Shown piece after piece: positions 37,508 through 49,900 of a stretch of DNA of 64,000 bases. The notes below the pieces were generated by a model. The model was given only the letters and a program-made list of their open reading frames with translations. It did not search any database and had not been told where the DNA came from. The position numbers and the translations under genes were made by a program. The stretch comes from Chrysopilus asiliformis. Taxonomy: Eukaryota; Arthropoda; Insecta; Diptera; Rhagionidae. The stretch lies in assembly GCA_964034945.1 (NCBI GenBank), contig OZ035961.1, positions 8,788,501 to 8,852,500 on the forward strand, given 5' to 3'. Every line of letters begins with the position of its first letter. Within the stretch, counting starts at the first letter, position 1.

Positions 37508-37729
37508 ATGGTGGGTAGAAAGTGTGCTATGCCAAAATGTCAAAGCGTTAGGGAAAATAAATGTCCAGCGAAAAAAACTTTCCACCAGTTTCCTAAAAAT
37601 AAGGAGTTAAGGAAAAAATGGTTACGATTTTGCTAAATTTCAATTAAAAAAGATAACGCACGTTTAGCGTTATGCTCACTGCACTTTGATAGCAGTGCTT
37701 TTGAAAACGAGTTAAAATCGAAGCTTTAG
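37508..37729 (+). pseudogene. THAP-type zinc finger fragment with internal stop
   Basis: The frame opens MVGRKCAMPKCQS, then TFHQFPKN and RKKWLRFC, a stop at 37634, then in the same frame NARLALCSLHFDSSAFENEL to a stop at 37727. The C-x4-C, FHxFP, KxW and CSxHF pattern is the C2CH signature of THAP domains, the DNA-binding module of P-type transposases. No catalytic region follows, so only the DNA-binding exon is left in this short element. The in-frame TAA and the missing downstream part mark it as a remnant. A host THAP protein is less likely because the frame lies between the P-like TIRs. Confidence 0.8.
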
Positions 37730-38290
37730 AACAAAGAAAATGAAACAAATTCTAAGGCGAGGAAGTAAGTATATTTTATTTCATTTATTGAAATAAGTGC
37801 ACTCAATCGAAACTGTTGTTCTCAATGGAGCTATTTTTCTCATTTTTTCTTTGATTTTGTCCTGATTAATAGATATGCTAAACTTCGTGTTAACATTCGA
37901 TGCAAGCAATTTAATCAAAAACTTAAGGAACAGAAAATACTGAAAAGAAAGCGTAGAGCGGACGAAGATTTTCGTCAATCTAAATTAATTTCGTCAATCT
38001 TAATCCACAATGTACTAAAAAAATTACAAATAAAAAATACTTTCCATTCAAACTAACTCTATTTTCATATTGCATATACTCTTTAATTTGATCTATTTGT
38101 ACGTTATATTAAAACACCTAAACAAAAAAACTATATAAACATATCAGATCTAAGTAATCGCATAAATCTCCCATAAGAAACCACTGGCACCTTCGATTCT
38201 GTTTAGCGGTTGTGACGTCACACGCGCAATATTTGATAGTAGTGGACGGGAGTACTCCACCTCTCTAGTTGATACACCTTGGGCCCTTTT

Positions 38291-41200
38291 ATAAAATTTT
38301 AACTGTTGCCTGAAATTTAAAATTCGAAAAAACGTCTGTTAATATAAAATGTCAGCCCAGGGTGAATTTATTTTAAGATTAGTCAATTTTTTCAACTCGT
38401 GGTACGAATTTCACAGTTTTTTTGCTTGGGACGGTATGGAGTTGTACCACAAATTTTATGACCTTGTAGTTAACAAATTGTTGCCGTACGCAATATAAGG
38501 CTCTCCGTGTCCATAGAATACGTTATGCTAATTTTACGCTTTTCAGGCTGTCTTCTACATACTTTTTCGGGATTTTTATTTGGAGTTTAGTACTGCCGTT
38601 ACACTACCGGAGACAACCTCCTCTTTAAAAGTGTTACGTATTTTACAGTATTCGTATTTTACAGGGCTATACTTCAATTGGTTTTGTACATTTCTTCAAG
38701 TTTTAGACACTAACATGAAAAATTAATTTTAAAGACTAAAATAATACTAAAAGTTAAAAATAATTCAAAAATTAACGAGCATTTTGACCAAACTGGAAGC
38801 AGTCACACACGATTCAACCTAAAACATGATTTCTTATGTTGCACGTGAAAAACAGGGCAAAAAACGATTTATTTGCTAGTATTTATTTACTCTGGCCAAA
38901 AATCGTGATCGTGGATCTTGTGCAAAATTCGTATTATCTATACGATTAAATACTGTAGGGCTTTCATGTTTATAAGTTGGTAATGTTTGTACGCATAATC
39001 ATGTTACGACGTTAAGATCAATTTTGATCATCAGACGATAAACGATCATCTCGCATAAAGTTCGATCTTTAGATCTATGCGGCACGGCGCGGCGGCAGTT
39101 CGGCGTCACCCGACAATCAGATTTTTCACATTCATTTGTCGGAATCAAGTTGGAGAAGATGTTATGTTGCACAGTAATCAATTATCTTCACAGTTATGGT
39201 AATTAATTTCGGTTGGGAATCCTCGATTCTAGGTTCCCATAAAGTAAAATTCATCTTCATGTCTCGCCATTTTTGTTATCTATAATTTCTTGGCATACAG
39301 TCGTAGTAAAATGCGATGAATGTGCATTATTTAAGACATAGCAGAGGGTAGCGGAAGGTCTCACTTATGTGGGCTAATGTATCTCTAATAAACGCATTTT
39401 CCCATAGTTTTACAATTCAATTTCATATCTAACTGTGTATGCCAGTTAGGTTAAGAAATCTAATGAATGATTCTCTGATTATTTCGTGATTGTGTGGAAC
39501 GTAGGTTAAGGTGCACTATGTACCTGGAGAAAATGTGATAGAAATTGATTACATTCATGCAATTTTCACGTTTTTGTAACCATTACAGAATTCTCATTTG
39601 ATTTATATTTTGCGATTACTATAATTATGTATGGGAAGTGTTTATTGAAGTTTAGACATAGTTTTAAGCACATGTTTTTAAATTTTTGAATTAGATTTTT
39701 CTTCTATGGTGTGAATTTATTAAGAATCTTGCAAAATCGGCTTTTCATAATTTTCAGGTGCACAAAAATTCATTTTTATCAATTATTGTTTAGAAAAAAA
39801 GAGTTTTTCCCCGGTGCTGCTTTGTCTGCATACGACTTTTCAAGTTGGCCGATTTTTTTTAACTTTTGAGCACTTTTGGATCAATTTCGAATCATAGACA
39901 TTTTCTCACCTCATACCACATTTCCCCCTGCCCCACTCTTTATCGATATTCTGTCCCGGATTCACACAAAAAAAGCATGGTCACCCTATCTATACAAAAC
40001 CTATACAAAATTTCACAGCAAAATATTTTGAGATATTTTTCCGATTTTGTCAAATACATAGACCGAAATTGTCAGAAAAATTAATGGTTCGCATCAAAAA
40101 TTAAGTAAAAAAAACTGAAAGTTTCAAAACTATCTACCCTGACACATATTTTTGAAAAATTTTGCCAGATATATTTATTATCTTATCAATACCAGGTTAA
40201 TACAAATTTTATGCAAGCACAGTCAATGATTTGATTGATCCTTTTAAAAAATTAGATGAAATTACCATTACATCTTATTTAAATAAAAGCATTTGATCAG
40301 ATAACGTCAAAGATTTTGTTCAAAAAACATCTTTCCCACGGATCTTATCGTTTACTTATTAGTTAACCTCTGTTTTCTCGACTTATCTGCAAAAAAAACC
40401 GCCTAATCTGAGCGCTTTCGTCATCAAAATTTTGTATGAAAAATCTATAATCTGTCGATAAATTTGTTTCACTTTGCATTTGTTTTTTTTTATCCATCAT
40501 AATCACTATAAAATTTCATTAATTCCGTGAAATATTGTTGGATTAGCGTAACCAAATCTTAGGTTAATAATTAAATTAAAGCGACACCTTATCGGATCGT
40601 AGACAATTCCTAATCGAGGACATTACACTTATAAGATTTAGTTTTAACGTATATAAAGATACTGGTAGAAAGCATAATATCTAAAATAAATTTCCCGTGA
40701 AGAAAATTTTTTGATTTTGCTTTAAATCTGGATCGAATGAGCCATAAAGTGAATTTATATTTCCTACATCATAAACAACGATGATACAATATTTGCCGCA
40801 ATCCAGATACGTTTATAAGAAATTCATTAAGACCATAATAGACCACCGAACTTAATTTGACACTCAATGGTTAACCTTAGCACTACCAACGTTGGATGAC
40901 TGAAATCACCATTCTTCGTATTTGTATCTGGAAAAGTATCTAAAGTGGTAGCCATAAAGCCATAGATCTCGTTTTTATGCGGGTATATTATACCTCTTAT
41001 CGGCCACGAGGTTTTTGTCGCAAAATACATCAGTTTTTGTTCGCTTTTTTCTGAAATTTGCAATTCTAAATAGATTAACGGAGTGCTAGCCATGCTGGCC
41101 AGATCATAGATAGTTTTATCTGTCCAGTGAGTCTTATAATATAGGTGTATCTTATATGCATGGTTTGGACCACGCCGCTTTGTGATCGGCCATATCGGGC

Positions 41201-41614
41201 GATGAATCGCCCATAAGTGGGCGATCAATGTAATTTTTATGCTCATAGTCGACGTGTAAGTAACTCAGCCATATGTAACCTACATCACCAGATAGTCTAG
41301 GCAGCCACGCCACACTAACCGAACAGATATTCGTCGATAGATTCATCTTTGGCTATGGGAGTGATCTTTGGTAGAGGTGAATCTACAGCCAGATAACAAC
41401 CGAAAAAGTGATCACCTTAGGCTAGACCAATACCGGCTCTTGGTAGACATTATGTTGTGGTGATCGTTACACTGTGAGAAATCCTTTTTAACTTCTGTGG
41501 TGGTAAAATCGCAATATTTTTATGATGGTTTTTTTTCTCTAAAAAAAGTCGAGGTATTTTAGAGCAAATATTATAATCAATTTAATTACAATCGGTCAAG
41601 ACAAACGTGAACCG
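38291..41614. other. Non-coding region
   Basis: No supported gene. It holds a dispersed repeat at 38582-38660 (pair of 26391-26460) and an inverted TAGGGTGACCAT end at about 39979. The 139-codon open frame on the minus strand at 41246-40827 has no recognisable domain. Confidence 0.4.
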
Positions 41615-41756
41615 GTTAATTGGAATTTTTCCCACAAAAAAAGATTTTTATATTGCGAAAAGTATTTTTAATTTTTTAAGAGGCAGTTAATTGGATTTTT
41701 CCCCTCAAAAGAAGATTTTTAAATTGCGAAAAGTATTTTTAATTTTTTAAGAAGCT
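41615..41756 (+). repeat. 71-bp tandem duplication
   Basis: Two adjacent copies starting 'gttaattgga' at 41615 and 41686, both containing 'attgcgaaaagtattttta' and ending near 'ttttttaaga'. Confidence 0.85.
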
Positions 41757-41976
41757 CTCCGTAAAACACCTGTCGCCCCGCTTTTTCGTGATTTTGGTAT
41801 AAGATTGTCAAACACAAAAAAGCTGAAAGAACCTTCACTCTACATATTTAATGGCTCCAAAAACGACATCTTTTTACCACCACCCGGATTTGTGTTTCGG
41901 TTTAACAAAAATCTATTGTTTTTCAATGTAGATTGAATGTAGCTAAAAAAATGTGATCCAGACTATCAACGTTATA

Positions 41977-42886
41977 AAGGGTGTTTTTTTTAAGCCCGAT
42001 AGAACTTCAAATTTTAAAAAGTAACACAAAAAATTAAATTTTAATCAAAATTTTTATTTATTCGAAAGACTAATACATGGCATTAACATTTGAAAATGAT
42101 TTCGGGCGGCTGTTCTTGACGAAGCGCATTCTGGACGTCCAATTTTGGGCCACTTTTTCGAGCACTGCTGGCCGTATGTCACGAATAACGCGAACAATGT
42201 TGGCCTCCAAGGCGTCAATTGTTGCTGGTTTATCAGCATAAATCAGTGACTTCACGTAGCCCCACAGGAAATAATCGAGAGGTGTCAAATCGCACGACCT
42301 TGGAGGCCAATTGACAGGTCCATTTCTTGAAATCAAGTTATCGCCAAATTTTGATTTCAATAAGCCGATGGTTGCGGTCGCCTTATGGCACGTAGCGCCA
42401 TCTTGTTGAAACCACATCTCGTCCGGATCAATGTCATCCATATTTTGAAACAAAAAATCATTGATCATGGTGCGGTAACGATCTCCATTGACCGTAACGC
42501 GAGCTCCGGCCTCGTTTTGAAGAAAGAAGGTACGATGATGCCACAAGCGTGTAAAACGCACCAAATGGTGCATTTTTCTGGATGTAATGGAGTCTGTAGG
42601 GTCTCTTGTGGATTGGTCTCACTCCATATGCGGCAATTTTGCAAAAATTAGCTTCATCGCTGAACAAAATTTTGCTAAAAAACGTCGCTTTTAAGTGGCG
42701 CGAATATACGACTAATTTTCAAAGTAAATTTGGATAATTTGGCAGCGTTGTTCAAGCGTGAGTCTATTCATGATGATTTGCCAGAGTATACTGATCATAA
42801 ATGTCAAAAAGTGAGCGTAGTATAACAGCTCGTTTGACAGTTTACCCTTTCGTAAGTTCTATCTAAGCAATAAAAAAAACACCCTT
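41977..42886 (-). mobile_element. DD41D mariner-group element, internally deleted
   Basis: 910 bp. Both ends read AAGGGTGTTTTTTTT inward and are flanked by TA (41975-41976, 42887-42888). GATAGAACTT words follow the ends on both sides. The single transposase gene on the minus strand has lost most of its N-terminal half. End sequence and length of the T run match the element at 52088-55370. Confidence 0.85.
42070..42771 (-). pseudogene. DD41D transposase, deleted and frameshifted
   Basis: The start region MNRLTLEQRCQIIQIYFEN (ATG at 42771) is followed at once by stops and then by FSDEANF, which in complete relatives lies far downstream; the DNA-binding half has therefore been deleted. After a frame change the core continues: VTVNGDRYRTMINDF, WFQQDGATCH and WPPRSCDLTPLDYFLWGYVKS. 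The gap between the aspartates of QQD and PLD is 41 residues, which places it in the DD41D (rosa-like) group of the Tc1/mariner superfamily. It ends NVNAMY at 42070. No enzyme can be made. Confidence 0.85.
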
Positions 42887-42888
42887 TA

Positions 42889-44740
42889 GGTCGAATTTAA
42901 GTGACCATGTTTAATAAACGCTAATATCTTGCCCATATTTTTCTCTTAAACAATTACAGTGTAAATGAGTAACAACATCTTGAAGGCTCATTCACATTTA
43001 TTTGACGAGAACCTCTACACCACATGTGTGTTCTTCAAAACAGTGAAGGTACAAAAAAATTAGCTTTTGCCACGATCAACGATCGGTGATCGTGGAATAC
43101 ACATAAAGTCGACTAATTCGCTTTTCTTATAACTATTAAGTAGTGAACCGGTTTAAAATCAAAGAAAACCTTAATCTCAATTGACGCTGTGATGGAATCC
43201 TCACTCAGTTCAGCTAAGCTCCGAATATCGCGAAACCGCAAAACTATAATTTGTTAATGACATGTGAGTTAAAAGCGTACGTACTTGCAGAACACCGAAA
43301 ATTCGTACAAGTCAAATCCAATCGTTTAGTCATTATGATTATGATGATGATTATTATTAAAATACTATGCTAAGGTATGTGAAACTATGTTATGGTCTGC
43401 GGTATAACAAAAGTAAAATATCTACAATAAGAGATTTTTTGGAGATGAGTAAGCGGAAATATCTGTACACGGATTTATTGGTGAGGTCGCTATAGAAATT
43501 GCCGTCAAATTTTGAAAAATTAGATTTGGTTTTCATCACCAATATATTTAGTATACATCTATTTTAATATATTATACGTAGTTAGATTTAACAGATATAG
43601 ATGAATGAGTTACAGGTCCTAATACTTGTATATATCTGACATTAACGGCAAGTCATTGACGATGATTTTTATGCACGGTCGGTATGCCAAAAGTATCTAC
43701 TATCGATTCTATTTTAGAAGTTATGATTTCCATTTCCAGTAATAAGGTATGAATTTTTACTTGGATATGGTTGCAATAACAAAAGCAGCCATAAACTCAA
43801 TTATGGGCATATATTTGGTTTAATAGAGACTACAAATGTACATACTTGTTAAGTCATTCACATCAAATGCCGACATCGTCGTCGTCGCCTTGAACAAAAC
43901 AAGAAAATAAGATAATCCCGTGGAATATATCTAACAGATCTTACACATATCTACCTGTAAATATCTCTACAGATTTTAAACAGAGTAAGAATTTCGGTAA
44001 AAGGCGATCAATGGTTAAAAAGTCATTAATATTTGATGGGAATCGCAAATTACTCGTATTTGAATTTGAAATCATATCAATTAATATTGTTGCGTGGCAA
44101 ATGTTGCGGAAAAACAAATTAAAAAAATTAGATTTTTTTTTTAAAATCTGGGGATACCTTAGGGCTGTTGCTGTCCTTGTGTGGTAAACTTAATTTTATC
44201 CAATAAAGATATTAGCGGCATACAAACTATTTTTGGCGTTTTAAATGACTTCATTCAAGTAAAACGTAGTAACTTTTCGTACAGAAAAATAATTTAAAGT
44301 ATTTAAAACCGGGAAAACTTAATTCTTATAAAAATCTTAAGATAGTGGGATTTTTTTTTGTTGCCTTTCTAATAAATGTGCATGAAACAACAACAAGGAT
44401 TTTTAAGAATCGGAAATAAATGGAAATGTTTAGTGCAATTTATATTAAATTTTCTGAGGTTTTTTTAAAAAAACAAAATTTTTTTTTACATTTTAATACG
44501 TGAAGTTTTATCTTTTTAAAATCTCGTTAATTTTAACGATTATTTGATATCGTTGTAAAATTCCCTTTTATCCTCTAACTTAAGAATTGCTGAATGATAA
44601 TAAACCCTAAAAATACTCGTAAATTACAGATCATAAACTCATAGAACATTGTCGCATTTCCTTTAATTTCAATTCAAGCCTTTGTTGTGGTCATAAAATA
44701 CATAATCTAAGTGATTTTTACTGACTAGAATTTCTGGTTA
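42889..44740. other. Non-coding region
   Basis: AT-rich, no gene recognised. GATCACGATC-type words occur near 43070-43100. Confidence 0.4.
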
Positions 44741-45016
44741 TAAAAAAAAAAATAAAAAAAAATTTTTTAAAAAAAGCTTTTATTAAAAAAAATGCACTAA
44801 AAAGAAAAAAATAATTTTCTGGACGCTGTGTATCACAAATATAAAAGCTTTTAAAAAGCGAGATAAATGTTTATTTTATTGTTTTATGCTTTATCTCGCT
44901 TTTTAAAAGCTTTTATATTTGTGATACACAGCGTCCAGAAAATTATTTTTTTCTTTTTAGTGCATTTTTTTTAATAAAAGCTTTTTTAAAAAAATTTTTT
45001 TTTATTTTTTTTTATT
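44741..45016. repeat. Large near-perfect palindrome (arms ~127 bp)
   Basis: Left arm 44741-44867 and right arm 44890-45016 are reverse complements, differing mainly in A/T run lengths at the outer ends. The loop is 22 bp. The unique core of the arms reads GGACGCTGTGTATCACAAAT followed by 'ataaaagctttt'. No coding capacity. Confidence 0.9.
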
Positions 45017-45055
45017 TTGTTCTTTTTAGTCTTCGAATATATAGCTTTACATTTG

Positions 45056-45700
45056 AGATGTCCTTACAGGCTTTTTAACTTGAGAATCGTATTCAGCGAA
45101 CCCCAAAACCCGCAGAATATATTTTTTCCCGGAACAATTGAGAAAAAGGATAATCACGTTATCCTTACAGGACATTCCGTTATCCTTACAGACTTTTTAA
45201 TGACAGATTCGGATTCAGCGATCCCAAAAACCCCAGAATAGATTTTTTTTCCGGAAAATTTGGAGAAAAGGATAATCACGTTATCCTTACAGGACCTTCC
45301 GTTATCCTTACAGACTTTTTAATGACAGATTCGGATTCAGCGACCCCAAAAACCCCCAGGATAGATTTTTTTTCCGGAAAATTTGGAGAAAAGGATAATC
45401 ACGTTATCCTTACAGGACCTTCCGTTATCCTTACTGACTTTTTAATGACAGATTCGGATTCAGCGACGCCAAAAACCCCCAGGATAGATTTTTTTCCGGA
45501 AAATTTGGAGAAAAGGATAATCACGTTATCCTTACAGGACCTTCCGTTATCCTTATAAGGACGAAGTAGTGAAAATATTGTATTGTCATCGGACTTATAT
45601 AAGTGTGCAAAATTTCAAGTCAATCGGACAAGTGGAAGTGGGTCAAAATTGGGTTGCAAGATTTGATCTGACAAACAGACAAACAGACAAACAGACAAAC
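45056..45700 (+). repeat. 122-bp minisatellite with GACAAACA tail
   Basis: Units of about 122 bp have 'acgttatccttacagg' at 45156, 45278, 45401 and 45523. Each includes a second 'cgttatccttacagac', then 'gacagattcggattcagcga' and 'ttttccggaaaatttgg'. It ends in text of the 'tcaatcggacaagtggaag' type and a (GACAAACA)n tail at about 45670-45700. It is homologous to 20106-20360 and its tail region to 59075-59145. Predicted reading frames here are by-products of the repeat. Confidence 0.9.
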
Positions 45701-45800
45701 AAGATAGCGAGCTAAATAAAAGCTTTTAAAAAGTTTTCAACTCTCGTACCTTTTGGAATTTTCTCAAAATCTCCGATCAGACATAGGCACAGTTTAAATA

Positions 45801-46175
45801 ATGATTTCCTATGAAAAATACATTATATGCGGTGGTTTTGAGGATTTTGACCCTAAATCTTATTTTTACCCATTTCAAATGTTCAGTTTATACATGGAAA
45901 ACAGGAAGAAGGATAAAGAATATTCAAGAAATGTGTGGAAACTAGAGCTGAATCACGTTCAAATATCACTTTATAAAACATTAGCGTTCGTATATGAGTT
46001 GGCCGCCCATCCATTAACATTGGCTATAAATTCAACAAACAACAGAAAATCCAAAAGATTAAGACGCACTTCATGCAGTCAAACCATCAAAAGGTATCCA
46101 TTTTACCCACCCGAAAGTGTAAGAATCCAACAAGGGAAATATTCAGTTGCATATAGACAACATTACAATGTCTAA
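45801..46175 (+). CDS. Uncharacterised 124-codon open frame
   Basis: Begins MISYEKYIICGGFEDFDPKS and ends SVAYRQHYNV. It is Tyr/Lys/Arg-rich, with a basic NNRKSKRLRRT patch and no signal peptide or membrane helix. It lies just after the minisatellite and outside any repeat I recognise. I know no homologue. In AT-rich DNA a frame of this length can arise by chance, so the call is weak. Confidence 0.2.
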   Translation: MISYEKYIICGGFEDFDPKSYFYPFQMFSLYMENRKKDKEYSRNVWKLELNHVQISLYKTLAFVYELAAHPLTLAINSTNNRKSKRLRRTSCSQTIKRYPFYPPESVRIQQGKYSVAYRQHYNV

Positions 46176-46635
46176 GGAATACGTAAACGCATCCCATCTG
46201 TATTACATCTACACATTGATTTGGTCACTACCTGGGGAGCGAGCTGGAGATGGAAACCTAGTAGACTGCTAGATATCAAAATAGAAAAGAATATTTACTT
46301 TTGGTCAGTTTGTGATTTGATTATTGTGAGAAATTTTAAACTAAAAGTTGAAAAAATAGCTTGGGTTTCAAATAAAAATTGGTAGTTTTTATAATTCATC
46401 TGGGATTTGTCTCTGATAGCTTCGTAGTTTAACCACCCCCCTCCCCACCACTCATGCCCCTCCACCCATCAGAGTTGACTCTTGATCACACAAAAAAAAT
46501 TACTGAATTGGGAATGACTGAATCGAAAATCCCTGGACATAAGATTTGTTTCCGGGATGCCGGGACAATATGCCTGATTCCGGGACTGTCCCGGCCAAGA
46601 AACAGACAAGCAAACCTATTTTTTTATTTTATAAT

Positions 46636-46968
46636 AGACTAGCTTGCATACCCGTCGTTGCCGGGTTAAGTTTTTTCAATTCTTTTTTTGATGGTCTATG
46701 TTGGAGCTAAACTTCAGGCCAATCGGCTCGGTAGTTTCCCCGCGGAAGAGTAACATAGAGGGAAAACTAAGTTTCGAGATGACTTTACCCCCTCCCCCTA
46801 CTCCCCCCACCCCTCGCGCTACTTTTCCGTATGCCTATGTTGGAACCAGAACTACCACAGACACTCATGCCAAATTTCAAGTAATCGGTTCAGCCGTTTT
46901 TGAGTGAAAGAGGAACAGACAGACAGACAGACAGACACCAACTCATTTTTATATATTAGTATGATTTA
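46636..46968 (+). mobile_element. Retroposon-like repeat, CAGACAGA tail
   Basis: Starts ACTAGCTTGCATACCCGTCG, passes 'caaatttcaagtaatcggtt', and ends in (CAGA)n at 46915-46937 followed by 'tttttatatattagta'. Start and tail match the repeat at 20018-20523, but without the minisatellite units. Confidence 0.55.
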
Positions 46969-49900
46969 AAAGAAGTACATCAAAAAATCGACATGCAATT
47001 TTAAAAGTTCTTCGAAAAATCTCGAAAATAAACATTTTATTTTACAACACAATAAAATATTGTAGGGGTTCTCAAATATCAGTGATTCTTTGTAATTTAC
47101 AATACTTTCATATTTAACTAAGCAATAATGAAGTGCAAAAAGGAACCCGTTTCTTCATTTGTTCTTTGATAGAAATAGAATCAAAAACAGACCAAACAAA
47201 CAATATTTATTCTCAAGATATGTGTCCGAAACACTTTTTTTGTTCTTTTGTGCTGCTAAGCATACTTTTTTGTTGATGCTACACACAATTTCATGGGGTT
47301 AAGACAGGTATCTGGTAGATATAAAACCCAAAGCCAATCCCGGCATAGCTGGACTGAACAGGTGTTTTAATATGTTGGCTAGGTATTCTGCCTACCATGA
47401 TAATACCATGTCTGGAGATCCACAATCCAAGCCAGAAAACCGCATGTTTAATTCCAAGATACGACGGTTGGTGGGTATTAAGCAAAAAGATACATCTATA
47501 GATATCCGACATACACATAAAAAACCCTTTTAAACCTGGAGTAACTACATTTTGGTTATGATCCTCGTTTTGGTTTTTTCAACAAACAAATTTCTCTTGT
47601 TTTCTGTGGTTAAAATATGTACGCATGATCATCTTTTTCAATTTACATATGCGCCCGGACGTGAGGATTCCATATGGAAAAAATTTCTTCTAATTTATAA
47701 GAATTTTGAACCCCATAGGAGGTACCCTGCCTACCAACAGACATCTAAAATATATACCGTGCAACGTTTACTCGTATTTAAAAAGCAGTAAGAAAACTTC
47801 TGGGGTGTGGATCATGTTTAACATGAAATATATTTCATTTTCGACAATTAATTATAATTATCTCCAATTCCATCTTTCAAGATTATGTCGGAAAGTCAAC
47901 TTTTTTAGGCCAGTTTTTCCGCTATGGTATATTCTGTTTGAACTTGAATGACGGAAGAAAAAAAATTGCAAATCTTTTAGCACAATGTTAAGTAAAGAAT
48001 AAACTCGAAGGAATCCTAAATTTCGTCTTCTTAACACTTTGGTGCTAATAAACACCTTGCCGTATGTGAGAAATTTTGCTTTATTCATTTATATAAACAA
48101 AAATTTGCACAATACTCTTCGACATGCAAAGGCAATTAAGTTCACATTTTTTTTCAGTCGCGTACAGAAAAAGAATTACAGTCGCCATTTTCCCTTAACT
48201 GGGAGACCAATAAAAGTCAACTGTGGAAAGAATATTTGTCAGCATATTCTGAGAATCTTATGCACGAGACCAAATAAATCATTCTGATGGTAAAATCCTC
48301 ACCATAAGCACATGGAAGAATTTTTAAAGTTCTTATAGTCTTGCCAGTTTTGTCGGCACTTGTACATAAAAATAGCTTTAAAATGTTGCCAGTTTTTGAG
48401 ACACCATTTATCATTATTACGAAAATCCAGCATAAAATTTGGGTTTGAAGTTAGGAAATTTAATATTTAGAGTTTTTAAAACATTTTTTAAGTAATTTAT
48501 TCGATTACACTGGCCAACGATCATTTTGTTATCGAATATATTATAACCAAAATTGGATAACTTGATGTCAGTGATTCCGAATGCGAAAGTGGTTTGGTTA
48601 GATTCGCCCCAGTTCTGGAAATACAGACAAATTTCTGGGTAAAAAACTTTTCTTGATTATCTCAAGCACTCCCAGATTAGAAACGAACGCAATGACACGT
48701 GAAAAAACTCTGAAATTATTTAAATTGTCGTTTTGGGGGAAATATGTTTGACTACATTTTTGGAGACACCCATTTTTGACACTTTTTGACTGACACTTGA
48801 TTTCGCGAAATTTATACTCCGATAATTCGTTATTAAATTGACGTTTCACAACCTTTACACTACGACACAAAATTCAGAAATTTATTCCTGAAAGACACGG
48901 AAACTTGAATTCTTCATATAAAACCGCCTGGATTAATTCAAAATTTTGACCAGTTTTGCTCAGTGGAATTATTCTGCTATAGAGAACAAATTCTGAGTAA
49001 AATTCACGGAAAAATTCAAGAAAAATCGCAAGTGTAAACAGGACGTAACACTTAAAAATTTATATTCAGCACTTTTTAGATAAAGAACTGCTAATCGAAT
49101 TCGACATGCTGATTTTTGTCTTCGATATTCTGGTAAATTCTGGTAAATTCTGGTAAAATTCTTCGATATTCTGGTAAATCATGTAATTTTATTGGTTTTA
49201 TTGATAGTCAACAAGCTTTGGACCAGGGGTGCCAGCTATTGTTCTTTCACATAGAAAAACAGTGCCCCGGGCACCCTAAAAAATCCCCCGGACGCCATAA
49301 ATAGCGACAATGTCTGGGGAAAAGAGGTCGGGAAGGCAACCCTACCTTAATTTAACGTGACAGTTGCTAGAGGGGGGTATCTCCGTGTTTTGTCCTTTGT
49401 GGAATCCGAATTTAACGCAGCGTATCTCCAAATGTCTGAAAATGCCGCCTAAAGTGCCAACTCAGAAAAACGACGCCATGGGTAGGCGCCTTTGTACTAT
49501 AATAGTAGAACCCAGCCTCAATGTCTTGTCGATTAGCTTCTTAAGGTAACTTTACTAATCATGGAAGAATTTTTTTTTTGAGTTTGTTGTACTCATCTAA
49601 AATTTACATTAAGCTAGTGGTTAATTCTCCCAATTTCTCATTTTCAAAAAGAATAATATTTTTCGTCGTTCCGGATTTTTTCAACGACTGGTAACACAAA
49701 TTTTAATATGAAGGTTTACGCAGAAAAAAACATAAGTTAAAAAGAATTTCTGATTCATGTTGGTATCCCAGGTGTTTCAAGCGATAGGACGATTGACCTT
49801 ATTATTACCTGAAATCCAGTCCATCTCGAAATACCCATTGGCGTTCCAAATCCTGAATGAATGTCATACCTTTACGAGTAATTGAAATGATCATGATGCT

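Larger units (their letters stand above)
36065..38281. mobile_element. THAP-domain (P-like) DNA element with a nested mariner
   Basis: Without the mariner insertion the element is 924 bp. Its left end starts CAAGGTGTA (36065-36073) and resumes after the mariner as TCAACTAGAGAGGTGGAG (37367 on). The right end at 38249-38281 is its exact reverse, giving a 33-bp TIR. GGCCCTTTT flanks both sides (36056-36064, 38282-38290). Subterminal inverted copies of TGTGACGT(A/C)ACAACCGC lie at 37430-37446 and 38206-38222. A THAP-type reading frame lies inside. CA ends, ~31-bp TIRs, subterminal inverted repeats and a THAP domain are the marks of the P superfamily. P elements duplicate 8 bp, so one of the nine flanking bases would match by chance. 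Confidence 0.85.

Noticed and set aside
40827..41246. 139-codon open frame on the minus strand
   Set aside because: No recognisable motif, unusual composition, no splice or start context; probably chance.
45017..45558. Open frames with repeated TDSDSATPKTP text
   Set aside because: Products of the 122-bp minisatellite, not a protein gene.
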